Shown: one piece after another, positions 8,635 to 16,525 of the stretch
Position numbering within the stretch: position 1 is the stretch's first letter
Layout: the number at the start of each line of letters is the position of its first letter
Source: CAZTPJ01 sp964614515
GTDB taxonomy: Bacteria; Planctomycetota; Phycisphaerae; Phycisphaerales; UBA1924
Assembly: GCA_964614515.1 (NCBI GenBank)
Contig: CAZTPJ010000029.1
Span: 1-39,831 of the forward strand
Length of the DNA: 39,831 bases
Direction: 5' to 3'
Notes under the pieces: generated by a model
The model's database searches: none
What the model was told of the DNA's origin: nothing
The model's input: the letters and a program-made list of their open reading frames with translations, nothing else
Translations under genes and position numbers: made by a program

Positions 8635-9066
8635 TCAAATCGTGTAATTCACGGCCACAAAGTCGACATCGAGCGTGATCTTGTTCCGCGTCGTGCTCTG
8701 ATACAGCGCTGAGTACGACGCGCTGACATTCACGACTTCGATCGCGACCGAACCTTCAACGCCAAGTTCGTACGCCTCTCCACCCTGAAACTCAAACTCC
8801 GCGTGGATCTTCGCTGTCTTGGGAACCAGCAAATCAATCGCGTCGATGTTCTTCGCGCCCGCCTTGGCCGCGCTGACAATGTCCTTCACGCCTGGAATCT
8901 TCTCGTACACAGTGCCATCAACCTGGTTCGCCTCAACCACGCCTTTGGCCCCGCGAATGATCGACAGAAACGCCGCGGGCACAATCGTGGACATCGCCAC
9001 GGCCGCGAACGATTCCGCGAGGATGACAGAAAACGACGCCACGGACACCGCTGTTGACATTCCCAT
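8635..9066 (-). CDS. Unknown protein, third gene of a three-gene cassette
   Basis: Predicted 143 aa, not recognised. The N-terminal half is Ala/Ser/Val-rich and partly hydrophobic (residues 1-40). The C-terminal half is predicted beta: AKIHAEFEFQ, GSVAIEVVNVSASYSALY and NKITLDVDFVAVNYTI. This layout of paired strands before a final amphipathic strand loosely recalls DUF2589-type proteins and is shared with the protein encoded at 9527. AGGAG eight nt upstream supports ATG at 9066. It follows the 9091 gene by 24 bp. No signal peptide is certain; the hydrophobic N-terminus could be a membrane-associating helix. Confidence 0.72.
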   Translation of the reverse strand: MGMSTAVSVASFSVILAESFAAVAMSTIVPAAFLSIIRGAKGVVEANQVDGTVYEKIPGVKDIVSAAKAGAKNIDAIDLLVPKTAKIHAEFEFQGGEAYELGVEGSVAIEVVNVSASYSALYQSTTRNKITLDVDFVAVNYTI

Positions 9067-9090
9067 CTGCGAGTCTCCTGAGTTTCTGAA

Positions 9091-9516
9091 TTATGTCGTC
9101 GGAGTCGGCCCGATTTGAAGCCGGAACTTTGCCGACGCACCTGCCACGCCCCCGATATTCACCGTCATGTCCGCTTCCACATGTCCCGTCGCGATTGCCA
9201 GACGCTGCCGGCCAAGAATTTCTTCCGCATCCTCGATGGCCTCCGCGATGGCCTGCAACACCTTTTGGGGATCAATCGGCTGTGGCATCGCAGGCGCACT
9301 TCCGCCACTTCCCACCGGAAGCGAGGGCAGGTCAGGCGTTGGAAAGGCGATCTCCGTGTCGAGGATCTTCTTCCCGTCCGCTGCGGGTAAGCCATCCAAC
9401 GTGTTGACCAAAGCGTCCAAGGCCACAACCGCCAGCAGACCGCCGGGAAACGCTTCAATCGCGGGACGCACTCGGTCCTTCAAGACGCTCCGCATCGTGA
9501 ATCTGACTTCGCCCAT
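9091..9516 (-). CDS. Unknown protein, second gene of a three-gene cassette
   Basis: Predicted 141 aa, not recognised. It opens with a basic, helical segment (FTMRSVLKDRVRPAIEAFPG) and a hydrophobic helix (LLAVVALDALVNTL). A Pro/Gly-rich linker and an acidic helix (KVLQAIAEAIEDAEEILGRQ) follow. The last 35 residues look like two beta strands (GHVEADMTVNIGG and ASAKFRLQIG). The short C-terminal strand pair resembles the tails of its two neighbours. AGGGGG lies about 7 nt before the ATG. The start is 10 bp after the stop of the 9527 gene, which indicates co-translation. Confidence 0.7.
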   Translation of the reverse strand: MGEVRFTMRSVLKDRVRPAIEAFPGGLLAVVALDALVNTLDGLPAADGKKILDTEIAFPTPDLPSLPVGSGGSAPAMPQPIDPQKVLQAIAEAIEDAEEILGRQRLAIATGHVEADMTVNIGGVAGASAKFRLQIGPTPTT

Positions 9517-9526
9517 TCCCGCCCCC

Positions 9527-10204
9527 TCAAGTGCCCAGCATCCCCGCGATCAAGGCCGTCAACCGCTCCTCCGCTGCTTCAACTTGTCCGCGGTTGAGGA
9601 GCGACTCGATCTCGCGAAGGCCGGCCATCATCACACGCTGCTCACGTTCCGACAATCGATACGCACGATCACGCAGAGACTGCACGATTTTCCAGATCGC
9701 GTCTGCCTTCTGACGCACCGCTTCGGGAGAAACCTCCGGCACCGGTGGGTCAGACGGTTTCGGCACGCTCACTTCAACTGGCCTCTCAGGCGGCTCCGCA
9801 ACCGGCGTTGTCGGTTTCTCTGCAATTGGCCTTACAGGCTGCTCCGCAATCGGCTTCGGCGAGGGCCTGGGTGCCGGCTCATCCTCCAGTTTGTCCGCGA
9901 TCGCGACGATCTCCAAGTCAATCACGCCACGATTCACCGCACGGTCTTCAACCGAATTCTCCGTGGACGCCACTCCGAAGGTCAACGACTTCACGCCGAG
10001 CATCGGCCCAACGCCAGTTGAAGCGTCGCTGGTCTGAGCGCTGCTCGTCAACTCAAACGACATCGTGATCTTTGCCCGATGCAGCGCAATCGCGCCCACC
10101 GGCGAGCGCGAAAGGATCGGCAACTGACCCGCCGCCTCACCGACCGCCTTCACCACATCCAGAAGCATCGACTGAACTGAGATGAACTGTGGCGGACCAG
10201 TCAT
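9527..10204 (-). CDS. Unknown protein with Pro-rich linker, first gene of a three-gene cassette
   Basis: Predicted 225 aa in three parts. Residues 1-110 hold a short helix (ISVQSMLLDVVKAVGEAAGQL) and a beta region (LHRAKITMSFELTSSAQ, VKSLTFGVAST, RGVIDLEIVAIADKL) that loosely resembles DUF2589-type architecture. Residues 115-160 are a Pro/Glu/Lys linker with PIAEQP, PIAEKP and PVAEPP units. Residues 165-225 are strongly helical (DAIWKIVQSLRDRAYRLSER, QVEAAEERLTALIAG). GGAGGAG sits 9 nt before the ATG at 10204, which is why the TTG three codons upstream was rejected. Likely leader gene of an operon with 9516 and 9066. Function unknown. Confidence 0.72.
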   Translation of the reverse strand: MTGPPQFISVQSMLLDVVKAVGEAAGQLPILSRSPVGAIALHRAKITMSFELTSSAQTSDASTGVGPMLGVKSLTFGVASTENSVEDRAVNRGVIDLEIVAIADKLEDEPAPRPSPKPIAEQPVRPIAEKPTTPVAEPPERPVEVSVPKPSDPPVPEVSPEAVRQKADAIWKIVQSLRDRAYRLSEREQRVMMAGLREIESLLNRGQVEAAEERLTALIAGMLGT

Positions 10205-10458
10205 GGGCCTCAACTCCTCCTATCTCGCGCGTCAGTCTACCGATGCGCGTTGTGAAATGCAAGAGGCGCGAATCCAATCCACCCGCGCACGCAATTGGGC
10301 GGGCGTAGTCGCGCACAATTCGCACTGGGACATCGTCGCATCGTTCAACTCGCCACTTCAACGGCACACCTCGTCGTGACGAGGAAGACATCGCGTTGCC
10401 TTGGTCGATCCCGCCGACCATGCCCATAGAAACCCGCGTTGTGGCTCAGAACTCCGTC

Positions 10459-10488
10459 TTGATTTGCCAGAGCCAGCCCGCCTACGAT
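10459..10488 (+). promoter_or_regulatory. Candidate promoter for rpsO
   Basis: TTGATT (10459-10464) and TACGAT (10483-10488), separated by 18 bp, about 44 bp before the rpsO ATG. The rest of the 327-bp gap between 10204 and 10532 shows no gene. The match is moderate and could be chance. Confidence 0.35.
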
Positions 10489-10531
10489 CGTCCCACCAGA
10501 AACCACGGATTTCAACAGGACGGAACCACGC

Positions 10532-10798
10532 ATGATCGAAGCGGATGTCAAGAAGCAGGTGGTCAAGAACCACGCACGGCACGAGGGCGACACGGGTTCG
10601 CCGGAAGTTCAAGTTGCGGTGTTCACGGAGCGAATCCAATCGCTGGCGGAGCATCTGAAGCATCACAAGAAGGATCATCACAGCCGCCGAGGGCTGGTGC
10701 TGATGGTCGGCAAGCGCAATCGCCTGCTGAAGTATCTCGGGCGTACCGACCATGATCGATATGTGTCGCTGATCGGCAAGCTCGGTCTTCGCAAGTAG
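10532..10798 (+). CDS. rpsO: Small ribosomal subunit protein uS15
   Basis: Predicted 88-aa S15, a primary 16S rRNA-binding protein of the 30S platform. The sequence is colinear with the family: HEGDTGSPEVQVAVFTERI, LAEHLKHHKKDHHSRRGL, and the C-terminal LLKYLGRTDHDRYVSLIGKL. Full length. It is followed by a strong terminator and then pnp, the classic rpsO-pnp order of bacteria, although here each gene has its own spacing and the terminator lies between them. Confidence 0.98.
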   Translation: MIEADVKKQVVKNHARHEGDTGSPEVQVAVFTERIQSLAEHLKHHKKDHHSRRGLVLMVGKRNRLLKYLGRTDHDRYVSLIGKLGLRK

Positions 10799-10807
10799 CA
10801 TCGTTTG

Positions 10808-10842
10808 AGGTCCGGCGCGTTTGCGTCGGACCTTGTTGTTTT
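10808..10842 (+). terminator. Rho-independent terminator after rpsO
   Basis: 11-bp stem AGGTCCGGCGC / GCGTCGGACCT (one G-T pair), loop GTTT, followed by TGTTGTTTT. It begins 10 nt after the rpsO stop. Confidence 0.88.
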
Positions 10843-11037
10843 CACGCTGGGGGCTTCGTGCCGGCGTCCGGGTGGCAGTGGGCACGACGCAGTCTGACGC
10901 ATGATCCGGCCTGCTTCGTGCCTTCTGCCTCTGGGGCGGTTGGGCAAGAGACCCAAGCACATCACATTGTCGCGCCATGACGCTGTGCCGTTCGGCCCGC
11001 GCGGCGCGATCCCAGAACGCGGAAGGAAATCACACCC

Positions 11038-13200
11038 ATGTCACAATCAATCACCGTCTCTCGCGAGATCGGCGGCCGAACCCTGACCCTCGAGACCGGG
11101 CGGGTCGCGAAACTGTGCGGCGCGGCCGTCATCGCCACCTATGGCGAGAGCGTCGTGCTGGCGACGATCGTTCGCGACAAGCCTCGCGAGGGGCTTGACT
11201 TCTTCCCTCTCACGGTGGATTACCGCGAGCGCACGAGTGCGGCGGGCAAGTTCCCCGGCGGCTTTCGCAAACGCGAGGGTGCGCCCAATGAGAAGGAAGT
11301 TCTCACGATGCGCATGATCGATCGACCGATCAGGCCGTTGTTCCCCGATGGGTTCATCGATGAAGTGCAGATCCAGGTCTGGGTCATGAGTCACGATGGC
11401 GAGAACGACACCGACGTGCTGGCCGGGACCGCCGCTTCCGCCGCCCTGGCGCTCTCTGACGCGCCGTTTGAAGGCCCCACGGCCACCGTTCGCGTCGGAC
11501 GCATCCACACCGACGACGGGCCTTCGTTCATCATCAATCCGACCGTGTCGCAGATGGATTATTCCGATCTCGATCTCGTGCTGGCCGCACATGCGGACGG
11601 GATCAACATGATCGAAGTCGGCGCGGCCGAGGTTCCCGAGGATCAGATGCTCGCGGCCATTGAGTTTGGTCAGAAGCAGTGCCTTGAAGTCATCGAACTG
11701 ATCAATCAACTCGTCGCGAAGGCCGGCGTTGAGAAGAAGCCGGGCGACCTGCGCCTTGTGCCCGAAGCGATCATGGCCAAGGTGAAGTCGCTCGTTGAGG
11801 CGGACATGACGGCCGCACGACAGATCAAGAGCAAGAACGAACGCGGCAGCCGCGTGGATGAACTCCGCAAGGCGATGCTGGAGATGCACTTCGCGCTCAA
11901 GACGGACGGCACGATGGGGCAATATCTCGAGTCCAAGCAGGCTCGCGAGGCCGCGATCGAAGCGTTCCGAACCCTGGAGAAGAAGATCACGCGGCGATTG
12001 ATCGTCGAGAAGCGCATCCGCGCTGACGGGCGCGCGGCCACAGAACTGCGACCGATCGAGTGTGACGTGTCCGTCTTCCCGCGAACACATGGCTCGGCCT
12101 TCTTCCAGCGCGGCGAGACGCAGTCTCTGGTGTCGTGTACGCTCGGCACGAGCAAGGATGAACAGATCATCGACGGCCTGATCCCCGAGTACTCCAAGAA
12201 GTTCACGCTGCACTACAACTTCCCGCCGTTTGCGACCAATGAGGCCAAGCGGATCATGGGTCCGGGCCGTCGCGAGATCGGCCACGGGGCGCTCGCGGAG
12301 CGATCCCTGATGGGCATCTTGCCTTCGCCGGATGAGTTTCCGTACACGGTCCGCCTCGTCAGCGACATTACAGAATCGAACGGTTCATCGTCGATGGCTT
12401 CGGTCTGCGGCGGATGTCTGGCGCTGATGGACGCGGGCGTGCCGATCAAGGCGACGTGCGCGGGGATCTCGGTCGGGCGCTTCACGGACGACAACGACGA
12501 GAATGAACTCTTCGTCACCGACATCATCGGCGAAGAGGACTTCTTCGGCGACATGGACTTCAAGGTCTCGGGCACGCGCGAGGGCATCACGGGGATTCAA
12601 CTTGATCTCAAGGCGCGTGGCCTGCGGCTGCGTCAGATCGAGCAAATCTTCGCGCAGGCCCGGGAGGCGCGGATCAAGATCATCGAGGCGATGGAGTCGA
12701 CGATCGCTGCGCCACGGCCGGAGATTTCGGTCCACGCGCCGCGCCTGATCACGATCATGATCGATCCGGAGAAGATCGGCAAACTCATCGGCCCCGGCGG
12801 CAAGATGATCCGGGCCCTGCAGGACAAGTACGGCGTGACCATCGATGTCGAGGATGATGGCACGGTGATGATCGCGGCATCCTCGGGCGAGAGCATCGAC
12901 CAGGCCAAGGGCGAGATCGAAGCCCTGTGTGCCGAGATCAAGGTCGGGGCGATCTATACCGGCAAGGTCGTCAGCACCAAGGACTTTGGCGCGTTCATCG
13001 AGCTGGCCCCTGGAACTGATGGGATGTGCCACATCTCGGAACTGGCCGACGGGTACGTCAAGAACGTGACCGATGTGGTCAAGATCGGGGACATGGTGAA
13101 GGTGAAAGTGATCCTGGTGGACGATCAGGGTCGGATCAAACTCAGCCGCAAGCAGGCGATGGCCGGGCAATCCGCCGAGGCTCCCGCAGGCAAAGCCTGA
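11038..13200 (+). CDS. pnp: Polyribonucleotide nucleotidyltransferase (PNPase)
   Basis: Predicted 720-aa phosphorolytic 3'-5' exoribonuclease of mRNA turnover and degradosomes. Two RNase PH-like domains are seen. The first (residues 1-230) has TVDYRERTSAAGKFPGGF and MRMIDRPIRPLFPDGF. The second (about 320-550) has RPIECDVSVFPRTHGSAFFQ, RGETQSLVSCTLGTSKDEQ and GILPSPDEFPYTVRLVSDI. An all-alpha linker domain separates them. A KH domain (LIGPGGKMIRALQDKYGVTI) and an S1 domain (YTGKVVSTKDFGAFIELAPG) close the protein. Length is typical. GGAAGGAAA upstream supports the ATG. Divergence and gene order fit a housekeeping copy. Confidence 0.98.
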   Translation: MSQSITVSREIGGRTLTLETGRVAKLCGAAVIATYGESVVLATIVRDKPREGLDFFPLTVDYRERTSAAGKFPGGFRKREGAPNEKEVLTMRMIDRPIRPLFPDGFIDEVQIQVWVMSHDGENDTDVLAGTAASAALALSDAPFEGPTATVRVGRIHTDDGPSFIINPTVSQMDYSDLDLVLAAHADGINMIEVGAAEVPEDQMLAAIEFGQKQCLEVIELINQLVAKAGVEKKPGDLRLVPEAIMAKVKSLVEADMTAARQIKSKNERGSRVDELRKAMLEMHFALKTDGTMGQYLESKQAREAAIEAFRTLEKKITRRLIVEKRIRADGRAATELRPIECDVSVFPRTHGSAFFQRGETQSLVSCTLGTSKDEQIIDGLIPEYSKKFTLHYNFPPFATNEAKRIMGPGRREIGHGALAERSLMGILPSPDEFPYTVRLVSDITESNGSSSMASVCGGCLALMDAGVPIKATCAGISVGRFTDDNDENELFVTDIIGEEDFFGDMDFKVSGTREGITGIQLDLKARGLRLRQIEQIFAQAREARIKIIEAMESTIAAPRPEISVHAPRLITIMIDPEKIGKLIGPGGKMIRALQDKYGVTIDVEDDGTVMIAASSGESIDQAKGEIEALCAEIKVGAIYTGKVVSTKDFGAFIELAPGTDGMCHISELADGYVKNVTDVVKIGDMVKVKVILVDDQGRIKLSRKQAMAGQSAEAPAGKA

Positions 13201-13282
13201 TCGGACAACGAGTTGCGCGTTTTTGTCTTTGGCGCAATCTCTGCGTGCGCCGCGGTATATTCGCGCCGGCGTGAAATCCCGG

Positions 13283-13311
13283 TTGCATTGCGTGCGTTGT
13301 CGTGGTAATCT
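13283..13311 (+). promoter_or_regulatory. Candidate promoter with long leader before the cold-shock gene
   Basis: TTGCAT (13283-13288), 17-bp spacer, TAATCT (13306-13311). A start near 13318 would give a leader of about 190 nt before the ATG at 13511, as in many cspA-type genes. The 13201-13510 gap holds no gene I can support. Confidence 0.45.
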
Positions 13312-13510
13312 AGGCGGTGGATCGGATCGGCTCTCGTGTTGTGGGTTGCGCAGTTTTTGCTTCAGGTGTCTCCGGCGCGAGTCGCGTCGGGAACTTCGGG
13401 TGGTGATGATCGAGAGAGCCGTCGGTTCGGCTGTGCGTTCGCCAGCCTGCGTTCGGGGCGGGGGGGTTGCTATGCCCGCATTGCGGGTCTAACGCGCCGA
13501 GGTGGCGGAC

Positions 13511-13798
13511 ATGGATGAGCAGCCGCACGATCAGATCGACAACGTTGAAGGCATCGTCAAGTGGTTCGACCAACGCAAAGGGTTTGGGTTCATCATTGGT
13601 CCCAAGGGACAGGATGTATTCATTCACTACAGCGTGATCGAGGGCGAGGGGTTCCGCGTTCTTGAGGATGGCGACGCGGTGCTGTATGACGCCACGGCCT
13701 CGGACAAGGGTTGGAAAGCCACGCGCGTCAAACGTCTGACCTCAACGCCCATTGTCATTCCGCCCAAGCGCGGGCATTCGCGGTCGCCGCGACGCTGA
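13511..13798 (+). CDS. Cold-shock domain protein
   Basis: Predicted 95-aa single-strand nucleic-acid-binding protein. The CSD occupies residues 13-75: EGIVKWFDQRKGFGFIIG (RNP-1-like KGFGFI), QDVFIHYSVI (RNP-2), and EDGDAVLYDATASDKGWKA. A basic tail (PPKRGHSRSPRR) follows, longer than in the 67-aa CspA type and likely adding RNA affinity. GAGGTGG upstream fits ATG at 13511; an in-frame GTG at 13502 would overlap that site. It may chaperone RNA; a cold response is suggested only by the family and the long leader. Confidence 0.92.
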   Translation: MDEQPHDQIDNVEGIVKWFDQRKGFGFIIGPKGQDVFIHYSVIEGEGFRVLEDGDAVLYDATASDKGWKATRVKRLTSTPIVIPPKRGHSRSPRR

Positions 13799-13897
13799 GT
13801 ACAGGCACCGACCGCGAGGCGCGGTTGGCGGCCTGGGTGTGCCGATACGATGCGGCCGCGGCTACCATGGCCGCAACCCCTACGGCCGTGTACGCGC

Positions 13898-15283
13898 ATG
13901 AAACTCAATCCTTTCGCCAATCTCCCCAATCCGCGCGAGGTCTTCGCGTGGGGCGTGTATGACCTGGCGAATCAGTCGTTTCAACTCCTGATCAACACGT
14001 TGCTCTTTGGCATCTTCGTCGCGGAAGTTCTGGTCGTGCCGGACGCGGCGGGCGGGGCGAGCGGCGATCGCGTCTGGGTGACGATGATCGCCACGAGTCT
14101 GATTCTCGTGGTGGTGCTCTCGCCTGTGCTGGGAGCGCTGGCCGATGTCCGCGCGTGGAAGCGTGAGATGCTTTTGGCGACGGGCATTGTCTGCTCGATC
14201 CTCACGGCCTGTCTGGCGTTCCTGCAGCCGGGGCAAATCTGGATCGCGGGGGCGCTGTATGTGACGGCCGCGCTGGCCTGTGGCCTCGGCGAGAACTTTC
14301 TCGCGTCGTTCCTACCGGAGATCTCCACGCCGAAGAACATCGGCTTCGTTTCGGCGCTCGGTTGGACCATGAGTTACGTCGGCGCGCTGATTTTGCTGGG
14401 GATCACGGTCGGCGTGGTGTACGGCCTGGGTTTCGACGATGAGACCTCATCGCGCGTGCTGTTTTTCTTCGCGGGCATCTGGTTTCTGGCGGGGATGATC
14501 CCGGCGATGTTGTACCTGCGCGAGCGAGCGCGCCCCGCCCGCACGGGCGGGGCCACGGCCGTGGCGGGCGCGCTGCGCCGGCTGATTCAAAGCGCGAAGG
14601 AGACGCGAAAGCACCGCACGCTTGCACGCTTTTTCGTCATCTTCTTCATTTACAGCATGGCCACGCAGACCATGATCTATTTCCTTGGGCTGATCGGCAA
14701 GGCGCTCGACTTTGAACTGCCGGAACTGCTGCTGTTCGCGCTGGTGATCGCCATTACGGCCGGTATCGCCTCCGCGGGCACCGCGAAGTATCAGGACTCG
14801 GTCGGCCATCGACGAACAATCATGTTCTTTCTCGCGATCTGGGTTGTCACGGCCGGGGCGATGGCGCTGGCATCGCTTGGGTCACTTCCGCGTTGGATGG
14901 TCTGGACGGTGTCGGCTGGAGTGGGGGTTGGGCTTGGGGGCATTGGCACGGCCAGTCGTGCGTTTGTCGGATTGCTGACGCCGATGGATCGGGCGGCGGA
15001 GTTCTTTGGACTCTGGGGGATGGTCTACAAACTTTCGGGGGTCGCGGGGCCGTTGCTGTTTGCGCTGGTCAGTACGGCCGCGCCGCTGGGCGATTATGGA
15101 CGGGCTGCGGGCCTGCTGATGCTGGCGGGGATTTTTGGCTTTGGGCTGGTGATGATGTCCACGATCGACGACACGCCGCCCGATGATGCCTCGACACTGG
15201 ATCAGTCTGAGCCAAGTGTCGAGTTCGTGGTCGGTCTGCTCCCCTCGCCTACATTGCCTGGGAACGAACCGTCCAAGGATTGA
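13898..15283 (+). CDS. MFS transporter of the UMF1 / Atg22-like group
   Basis: Predicted 461-aa inner-membrane protein with about 12 hydrophobic helices. The opening FAWGVYDLANQSFQLLINTL is the Atg22/UMF1 signature (W-x-x-YD-x-AN). Helix pairs such as TMIATSLILVVVLSPVLGAL and the linker before helix 7 fit the family, and the cytoplasmic loop carries RARPARTGG. Members export amino acids or unknown solutes. ATG at 13898 (MKLNPFANLPNPREVFAWG) is chosen over the longer frame from 13850. It is directly followed by trpB (4 bp from stop to start), so the two are probably co-transcribed. Substrate unknown. Confidence 0.88.
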   Translation: MKLNPFANLPNPREVFAWGVYDLANQSFQLLINTLLFGIFVAEVLVVPDAAGGASGDRVWVTMIATSLILVVVLSPVLGALADVRAWKREMLLATGIVCSILTACLAFLQPGQIWIAGALYVTAALACGLGENFLASFLPEISTPKNIGFVSALGWTMSYVGALILLGITVGVVYGLGFDDETSSRVLFFFAGIWFLAGMIPAMLYLRERARPARTGGATAVAGALRRLIQSAKETRKHRTLARFFVIFFIYSMATQTMIYFLGLIGKALDFELPELLLFALVIAITAGIASAGTAKYQDSVGHRRTIMFFLAIWVVTAGAMALASLGSLPRWMVWTVSAGVGVGLGGIGTASRAFVGLLTPMDRAAEFFGLWGMVYKLSGVAGPLLFALVSTAAPLGDYGRAAGLLMLAGIFGFGLVMMSTIDDTPPDDASTLDQSEPSVEFVVGLLPSPTLPGNEPSKD

Positions 15284-15287
15284 CTTC

Positions 15288-16514
15288 ATGCACACCTCGA
15301 TTCACTCTCCGGACTCCCACGGTCGCTACGGCCCTTACGGCGGCGTGTATGTTCCCGAAACGCTGATGGCTGCACTGACGCAGTTGCACGTCGCGTATCA
15401 GGGTGCGTGCGGCGATCCGTCGTTCTGGGATGAGTTCCACGGGCTGCTGCGTAGGTTTGTGGGCCGTCCGACGCCGATGCACCGCGCGGAGGGTCTGACG
15501 CGTCACGTTCGCGCGATGACATCGGCGGGGCGCGGCGCGGAGGTCTGGCTCAAGCGCGAAGATCTCGCCCACACGGGCGCTCACAAGATCAACAACACGA
15601 TCGGCCAGGCTCTGCTCTGCCGTCGCATGGGCAAGCGGCGGGTGATCGCCGAGACCGGCGCGGGGCAGCACGGGGTGGCCACGGCCACGGCGGCGGCGAA
15701 ATTCGGGCTTTCGTGCGATGTCTATATGGGCGAGGAGGATGCTCGTCGCCAGCGGCTGAACGTGACGCGAATGGGGATGCTTGGGGCGAAGGTCATCGAA
15801 GTGCATGCGGGCTCCAGGACGCTCAAGGATGCGACCAACGAAGCGATGCGCGACTGGATGGCCAGCAGCGACACGACGCATTACATCCTCGGTTCGGTGG
15901 TTGGGCCGCATCCGTTCCCGATGATCGTTCGCGACTTTCAGTCGGTGATTGGTCGCGAAGCGCGGGAGCAGTCGCTGGCGATGCTTGGGCGATTGCCGGA
16001 CGTTGTCGTCGCGTGCGTGGGGGGGGGCTCGAACGCGGCCGGGATGTTCCATCCGCTGGTGCATGATGTGGGCGTTGCGCTCGTGGGTGTTGAGGCCGGG
16101 GGCATGGGTGTGGCGGTGGGCCAGCACGCGGCGACGCTGTCGCGCGGGTCGCCGGGCGTGCTGCATGGTTGTTTGAGTTATGTGTTGCAGGATGAGCAGG
16201 GGCAGACATCGCCGGTGCATTCGTGTTCGGCGGGGCTTGATTATCCCGGCGTGGGGCCGGAGCATGCGTACTGGAAGGATGCGGGGCGCGTGCGCTATAC
16301 GAGCGTGACGGATGATGAGGCGCTCGATGCGATGTTGCTGATGGCGCGGTGTGAGGGGATCATCCCGGCGCTGGAGACCGCGCACGCGGTGGCCCAGGCC
16401 GTGAAGATCGCGGCGGAACTCGATGCCCGCGCGAGTGTGCTTATCAATGTGTCTGGGCGTGGGGACAAGGATGTGGATGAGGCGCGGCGGCTGCTTGATT
16501 CGCGTGGGCGATGA
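15288..16514 (+). CDS. trpB: Tryptophan synthase beta chain
   Basis: Predicted 408-aa PLP enzyme that joins indole and serine to make tryptophan. Seen: GRYGPYGGVYVPETLMAAL, GRPTPMHRAEGL, the PLP lysine in KREDLAHTGAHKINNTIGQA, ETGAGQHGVATATAAAKFGL, the phosphate-binding GGGSNAAGMF, HGCLSYVLQDEQGQ, SAGLDYPGVGPEHAYWKD, and the C-terminal NVSGRGDKD. Length is normal. ATG at 15288 has AAGGA upstream, inside the end of the transporter gene. The partner trpA is not adjacent: the next gene is on the other strand and ends 12 bp away. Confidence 0.97.
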   Translation: MHTSIHSPDSHGRYGPYGGVYVPETLMAALTQLHVAYQGACGDPSFWDEFHGLLRRFVGRPTPMHRAEGLTRHVRAMTSAGRGAEVWLKREDLAHTGAHKINNTIGQALLCRRMGKRRVIAETGAGQHGVATATAAAKFGLSCDVYMGEEDARRQRLNVTRMGMLGAKVIEVHAGSRTLKDATNEAMRDWMASSDTTHYILGSVVGPHPFPMIVRDFQSVIGREAREQSLAMLGRLPDVVVACVGGGSNAAGMFHPLVHDVGVALVGVEAGGMGVAVGQHAATLSRGSPGVLHGCLSYVLQDEQGQTSPVHSCSAGLDYPGVGPEHAYWKDAGRVRYTSVTDDEALDAMLLMARCEGIIPALETAHAVAQAVKIAAELDARASVLINVSGRGDKDVDEARRLLDSRGR

Positions 16515-16525
16515 CTGACTCCGCG

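Noticed and set aside
11047..12285. Long minus-strand frame opposite pnp
   Set aside because: Shadow of a highly conserved plus-strand gene in high-GC DNA; its sequence is His/Arg/Leu-rich without domains.
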